The notes under the pieces: generated by a model
What the model was told of the DNA's origin: nothing
The model's database searches: none
The model's input: the letters and a program-made list of their open reading frames with translations, nothing else
Source of the DNA: UBA6952 sp045562575
GTDB taxonomy: Bacteria > Chloroflexota > Dehalococcoidia > Lucifugimonadales > UBA6952
Reading direction: 5' to 3'
Assembly: GCA_045562575.1 (NCBI GenBank)
Contig: JBJKVQ010000017.1
Location: forward strand, 1 to 9,370
Length of the DNA stretch: 9,370 nt
Program-made: the position numbers and the translations under genes
Shown: piece after piece, positions 6,180 to 9,370 of the stretch
How the letters are laid out: the number at the start of each line of letters is the position of its first letter
How positions within the stretch are numbered: the first letter of the stretch is position 1

Positions 6180-7952
6180 ATGGCAGAAACTGGCTCAGTA
6201 GAAGAAAAACAAACAAACACTAAAACACTTGAAATAGAACCTACTACAACGGTTGCAGATCTTGCTGCCATGCTCAATTACAATCCAATAGATTTGATGA
6301 AACAATTAATGCGATTAGGAATTATGGCTAATATAAATGCTATGTTAGATTTTGAAATAGTAGAAAAAATTGCTACAGCTTTTGGATATAACGTAGTTGA
6401 AAAGCAAAGTAGCGATCCTTCCCCACTAATTGAATCAGCAAAAGAAACTACTGAAGAAGATTCCTCTGGGCAATTAGAAAGAGCTCCGATAATCACAATT
6501 TTGGGCCACGTAGATCACGGTAAGACAAGTGTATTGGATTCAATACGCAAAAGTCATATAGCAGAAAAGGAAACAGGCGGTATAACGCAACATATTGGGG
6601 CTTATCAAATAACATACAATGATAAACCAATTACATTTATTGATACACCAGGCCATGCTGCATTTACTGCTATGCGAGCACGTGGTGCTGAAATAACTGA
6701 TATCGCTGTTCTTGTCGTGGCTGCCGATGATGGTATAATGCCTCAAACATTGGAGGCAATAGATCATGCAAAAGCAGCAAAAGTACCAATAGTTGTAGCA
6801 ATAAATAAATGTGACCTTGAAAATAGTGATCCAGACCGAATTAAAAGACAATTAGCAGAAAATGATTTATTAGTTGAAGACTGGGGTGGAGATATAATCT
6901 GTGTTCAAGTTTCTGCCAAAACTGGTATGGGATTGGATAGTTTATTAGAAAACCTCTTACTGTTATCTGAAGTTTCAGAATTAAACGCAAATCCAGATAA
7001 ACAGGCAACTGGTGTAGTGATCGAATCGAAATTAGATAAAAATAGAGGTCCAATCGCAACTTTACTAGTTCAGTCAGGTACCTTAAATATAGGAGAAAAA
7101 CTTTTCACTAATTCTACTGAAGGTAGAATTAAATCCATGTTTAACTTCAATGGTGAAAAAATTGATATTGCCCCACCTTCGTATCCAGTTGAAGTCATGG
7201 GAATAAATAAACCACCTTTAGCAGGAGAAGTATTTATGGTTGCTTCAACAGAAAAAGAAGCAGAAGAACTTCTTGAATCAAGAAAAAAATCAAGATCAAA
7301 ACTATCCGAATATAATGTTGTAGAAAATGCTATCTCAATAAATAATGAGCAAAAGACAAAGGAAATTCCATTAATAATAAAAACTGATGTTCAAGGTTCT
7401 GCTGAAGCAATTAGAGATTCCTTAATTAAACTTAGTAATAATATTGCTAAAGTTAACATCATCCACTCTTCAAGTGGATTTATTACCGAAACAGATTTAT
7501 TACTTGCTTCAACCACAAATGCTATAGTTATAGGTTTTAGAACAAGCCTTGCGCAAAGTGCTAAACAAATAGCAGATTCAATGAATTTATCAATAAAATT
7601 CTATGAGATTATATATGAACTAATTGAATATATTGAAAATATTATCATTGGTTCAGAAGAAGTTGAAGAAGAAGATAGTATTGATGGACATGCAACTATA
7701 AGAGCTATATTTTCACGCAGTAAAAGATCTAAAATTGCAGGTCTCTACGTATCTGATGGCAAAATTACACGATCTAGTATGGTAAGAGTAATACGTGACG
7801 GTACAGAAATACATGATGGGTCTATAACTACTCTCAGAAGATTCCAAGAAGATACTAGAGAAGTTGGTGCAGGTTTAGAATGCGGTATAACATTTGCTAA
7901 CTTTGAAGAATTCGAAGAAGAAGATGTATTAATCATTCACAGCAAAAAATAA
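6180..7952 (+). CDS. infB: Translation initiation factor IF-2
   Basis: IF-2 is the GTPase that brings initiator fMet-tRNA to the 30S subunit and promotes 50S joining. At 590 residues it is a short form lacking the long N-terminal extension of the E. coli protein. An IF2_N helical module is at about 23-72 (TVADLAAMLNYNPIDLMKQL). The G domain carries G1 GHVDHGKT (109-116), G2 ETGGITQHIGA (131-141), G3 DTPGHAAF (155-162), G4 NKCD (209-212) and G5 SAK (245-247). Domain II spans about 275-365, domain III about 393-480 (KTDVQGSAEAI, 401-411) and the initiator-tRNA-binding C2 domain about 500-590, with the conserved GLECGI (565-570). All GTPase motifs are intact. ylxR precedes it by 8 bp with only a weak AGG (6166-6168); rbfA follows after 9 bp. 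Confidence 0.97.
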   Translation: MAETGSVEEKQTNTKTLEIEPTTTVADLAAMLNYNPIDLMKQLMRLGIMANINAMLDFEIVEKIATAFGYNVVEKQSSDPSPLIESAKETTEEDSSGQLERAPIITILGHVDHGKTSVLDSIRKSHIAEKETGGITQHIGAYQITYNDKPITFIDTPGHAAFTAMRARGAEITDIAVLVVAADDGIMPQTLEAIDHAKAAKVPIVVAINKCDLENSDPDRIKRQLAENDLLVEDWGGDIICVQVSAKTGMGLDSLLENLLLLSEVSELNANPDKQATGVVIESKLDKNRGPIATLLVQSGTLNIGEKLFTNSTEGRIKSMFNFNGEKIDIAPPSYPVEVMGINKPPLAGEVFMVASTEKEAEELLESRKKSRSKLSEYNVVENAISINNEQKTKEIPLIIKTDVQGSAEAIRDSLIKLSNNIAKVNIIHSSSGFITETDLLLASTTNAIVIGFRTSLAQSAKQIADSMNLSIKFYEIIYELIEYIENIIIGSEEVEEEDSIDGHATIRAIFSRSKRSKIAGLYVSDGKITRSSMVRVIRDGTEIHDGSITTLRRFQEDTREVGAGLECGITFANFEEFEEEDVLIIHSKK

Positions 7953-7961
7953 GCGAATATA

Positions 7962-8303
7962 ATGGATGATCGTCGTATAAATAAAATTAATGACCTTCTA
8001 CAAGAAGAATTAGGTTGGCTTATAACCACTGAATTAAAAGATCCTCGTTTATCTCTTCTTCTTACTGTAACAAAAGTAATCACTAATAAAGACCTTAAAT
8101 CAGCAAAAATCATGGTTAGTGTTATGGGATCTTATGAAGAAAAACAAGATGCTATAAAAGCTTTAAACGATGCCAGTGGATATATTCACAATGAATTGAA
8201 ATCGAAAATAAGACTTCGATACCTACCTTATCTTAAATTTTTGCTAGATGATTCTATCGACAATCTTATCAATCTACCGAATACTGCAGATGAATTACAT
8301 TAA
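7962..8303 (+). CDS. rbfA: 30S ribosome-binding factor A (RbfA)
   Basis: RbfA is a small KH-fold protein that binds the 30S subunit near the 16S rRNA 5' region and assists its late maturation, notably in the cold. The 113 residues have the family pattern: an N-terminal RRINKINDLLQEELGWL helix, the hallmark LKDPRL (26-31), TVTKVITNKDLKSAKIMVSVMG (35-56), and a C-terminal LRYLPYLKFLLDDSI (84-98). It is of ordinary length with only a short tail. It sits 9 bp after infB, as in most bacteria, and has no recognisable Shine-Dalgarno, so it is probably translated by coupling. Confidence 0.95.
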   Translation: MDDRRINKINDLLQEELGWLITTELKDPRLSLLLTVTKVITNKDLKSAKIMVSVMGSYEEKQDAIKALNDASGYIHNELKSKIRLRYLPYLKFLLDDSIDNLINLPNTADELH

Positions 8304-8317
8304 ATTTACGAATTTTC

Positions 8318-9208
8318 ATGATTAACGCAATCCTAAATATTGATAAAGATCCAGGAATGACATCAACCAATGTTGATAAAGAAGTTAAAAGAATTACTGG
8401 AGCTAAGAAAATAGGCCACGTTGGTACACTCGACCCACTTGCTACTGGTGTGTTACCTGTATTTATGGGACAAGCTACAAGATTGATTAATTTAATGAAT
8501 GATAAAAATAAAGAATATCTTTGTGATTTAGAATTAGGATCAATATCTGACACATATGACCTTGAGGGGAAAATAACAAAAATTCAGAATAAAGTATCGG
8601 TTAGTACTGAATCATTATTAACAGTAGTTAGTTCATTTATAGGTAATTCTTTCCAGGTTCCACCTAAGTATAGTTCTGTAAAATATAAAGGAGAAAGATC
8701 ATATAACTTAGTTCGTAAAGGTATTGAATTCTCATTAGAGCCAAAATTAATTTATATTGAAGATATTAAAATTTTAGAAAATAATACGCCGGCTGTTTCC
8801 TTATTAGTTAAATGTCATCAAGGTGTATACATACGATCTCTTATCAATGATATTGGAGAGCAATTAAAATGTGGAGCTGTGTTAACTAAATTAAGGAGAA
8901 TCAAAAGTGGTATATTCAATATAGATTCATCTGTTAGTATTAACCATTCAATTAATGACCACTGGAAAAAACATACAATACCCATAGATAACCTAATTGA
9001 TTATATGCCCAGATTAAATACAAGCAACGATGAGAAATATAAACTAATAACTGGTCAACCTGTAAACATAAGTGATCCCGAAATAATAACTGATCAAGAA
9101 CTTGTAAGATGCTACGATACAGAAAATACGTTCATTGGTATAGCTAAATACGATAAAACTAACAATTTTTATCTTCCTCACAAAATATTCCTTCAAGTAG
9201 TAAAATAA
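8318..9208 (+). CDS. truB: tRNA pseudouridine-55 synthase TruB
   Basis: TruB isomerises U55 in the T-loop of nearly all tRNAs and also acts as a tRNA folding chaperone. The 296-residue protein has the catalytic motif GHVGTLDPLATGVLPV (33-48), with the nucleophile at Asp39, the same number as in E. coli. Other motifs are KEYLCDLELG (65-74, Tyr67 being the likely active-site tyrosine), PPKYSSVKYKGERSY (115-129), and CHQGVYIRSLINDIG (166-180) with LRRIKSGIF (192-200). A variable C-terminal region with PUA-like length follows. It is the last gene of the cluster; the gap from rbfA is 14 bp with no Shine-Dalgarno. The ribF-rpsO pair often found next is not adjacent; a 146-bp spacer follows instead. 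Confidence 0.96.
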   Translation: MINAILNIDKDPGMTSTNVDKEVKRITGAKKIGHVGTLDPLATGVLPVFMGQATRLINLMNDKNKEYLCDLELGSISDTYDLEGKITKIQNKVSVSTESLLTVVSSFIGNSFQVPPKYSSVKYKGERSYNLVRKGIEFSLEPKLIYIEDIKILENNTPAVSLLVKCHQGVYIRSLINDIGEQLKCGAVLTKLRRIKSGIFNIDSSVSINHSINDHWKKHTIPIDNLIDYMPRLNTSNDEKYKLITGQPVNISDPEIITDQELVRCYDTENTFIGIAKYDKTNNFYLPHKIFLQVVK

Positions 9209-9268
9209 GCAATAATGTTTCTTTTTTGTTAAATAATAGTTAAATTAGAGGTTTAATACCCAGAAAAC

Positions 9269-9298
9269 TTGACAATGTGGCTATTCATATTGTCTACT
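9269..9298 (+). promoter_or_regulatory. Candidate promoter with overlapping dyad, upstream of the right-edge gene
   Basis: A consensus TTGACA (9269-9274) is followed, 18 bases on, by TCTACT (9293-9298), a mediocre -10 that matches four of six consensus bases. The -35 overlaps a dyad whose arms GACAAT (9271-9276) and ATTGTC (9289-9294) are perfect complements; with inner pairs and two G-T wobbles the stem reaches ten pairs around loop CTAT (9281-9284). The dyad could be an operator for a repressor or an RNA hairpin ending the truB message, though it has no adjacent T run. Transcription from this promoter would start at about 9305. Confidence 0.4.
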
Positions 9299-9340
9299 TA
9301 ATTAGATACGAGCTGTTCTTTATTTTTTTTAATTTACAAA

Positions 9341-9347
9341 AAGGTGG
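9341..9347 (+). promoter_or_regulatory. Strong Shine-Dalgarno of the right-edge gene
   Basis: AAGGTGG lies seven bases before the ATG at 9355. It is the best ribosome site in the window and indicates a real, probably well-translated gene. Confidence 0.7.
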
Positions 9348-9354
9348 TATAGCT

Positions 9355-9370
9355 ATGAAATTCTATAACT
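9355..9370 (+). CDS. Start of an unidentified gene cut by the window edge
   Basis: Only five full codons (MKFYN) are inside the window, so no function can be given. The start is credible because of the strong Shine-Dalgarno at 9341-9347 and the promoter-like sequence before it. Between truB and this gene the spacer also contains a T-rich stretch (9317-9330) that might help ribosome binding or end the truB transcript, but no stem-loop directly precedes it. Confidence 0.55.

Noticed and set aside
6278..7936. Four reverse-strand open frames inside infB (6278-6496, 6540-6851, 6841-7059, 7745-7936)
   Set aside because: All are antisense shadows of conserved IF-2 domains, with no start signals; the Cys/Tyr/Ile-rich products look random.
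8269..8553. Reverse-strand frame across the rbfA-truB junction
   Set aside because: It is antisense to the conserved TruB catalytic motif region and has no supporting signal.
9240..9258. Small AT-only inverted repeat (TTAAA/TTTAA) after truB as a terminator
   Set aside because: Five A-T pairs without a following T run are expected by chance in this base composition.
1..9370. Recoding of TGA, suggested by the absence of TGA stop codons
   Set aside because: No conserved position is read through TGA, tryptophans are encoded by TGG, and nine stop codons are too few to infer anything.
1..9370. CRISPR arrays, insertion sequences, attachment sites, tRNA or rRNA genes
   Set aside because: I saw no repeated spaced units, transposase-like proteins, terminal inverted repeats or tRNA-like folds; nearly all bases are taken by housekeeping genes.

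Overview
The window is an AT-rich (roughly one third G+C by eye), gene-dense bacterial chromosome segment. It is almost entirely housekeeping genes: the 3' end of a membrane protease gene, an isoprenoid gene, prolyl-tRNA synthetase, an acyl-CoA dehydrogenase, and the nusA-ylxR-infB-rbfA-truB translation/ribosome-maturation cluster. An rseP-ispG-proS order next to a nusA-infB cluster is typical of Actinobacteria and Chloroflexota (Dehalococcoidia/SAR202-like). An AT-rich, compact, probably free-living and perhaps marine member of Chloroflexota is my best guess, but this is an inference from gene order and protein style. No rRNA or other taxonomic marker is present to fix it. The genetic code is standard, and every complete gene ends in TAA or TAG, none in TGA.

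Layout. (1) 1-1277, plus strand: the tail of an RseP-type intramembrane protease followed 16 bp later by ispG, the penultimate enzyme of the MEP isoprenoid pathway. (2) 1267-4145, minus strand: an acyl-CoA dehydrogenase gene followed 8 bp later by proS, read toward ispG. The 3' ends of ispG and proS overlap by 11 bp. (3) 4146-4332: a divergent intergenic region. It holds a near-consensus extended -10 promoter for the nusA operon and a short leader RNA with two hairpins, the second of which looks like an intrinsic terminator/attenuator. (4) 4333-9208, plus strand: a tight operon nusA, ylxR, infB, rbfA, truB with gaps of 8-14 bp. rimP, the usual first gene, is absent. (5) 9209-9370: a spacer with a -35-like TTGACA embedded in a dyad, a U-rich stretch, a strong Shine-Dalgarno and the first five codons of an unidentified gene.

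How the genes work together. NusA (transcription elongation/antitermination), YlxR (RNA-binding RNase P modulator), IF-2 (initiator tRNA delivery), RbfA (30S maturation) and TruB (tRNA psi55) form one growth-linked gene-expression unit. It is probably set by one promoter and by read-through of the leader attenuator, which could allow feedback by NusA itself. ProS supplies prolyl-tRNA; the acyl-CoA dehydrogenase is a catabolic passenger upstream of it. I see no mobile element, CRISPR array, tRNA, rRNA or defence system, and I do not find a clearly novel system. The points most worth checking are the rimP-less nusA leader, the bipolar NusA tail, an extra loop in IspG and the regulatory-looking spacer at the right edge.
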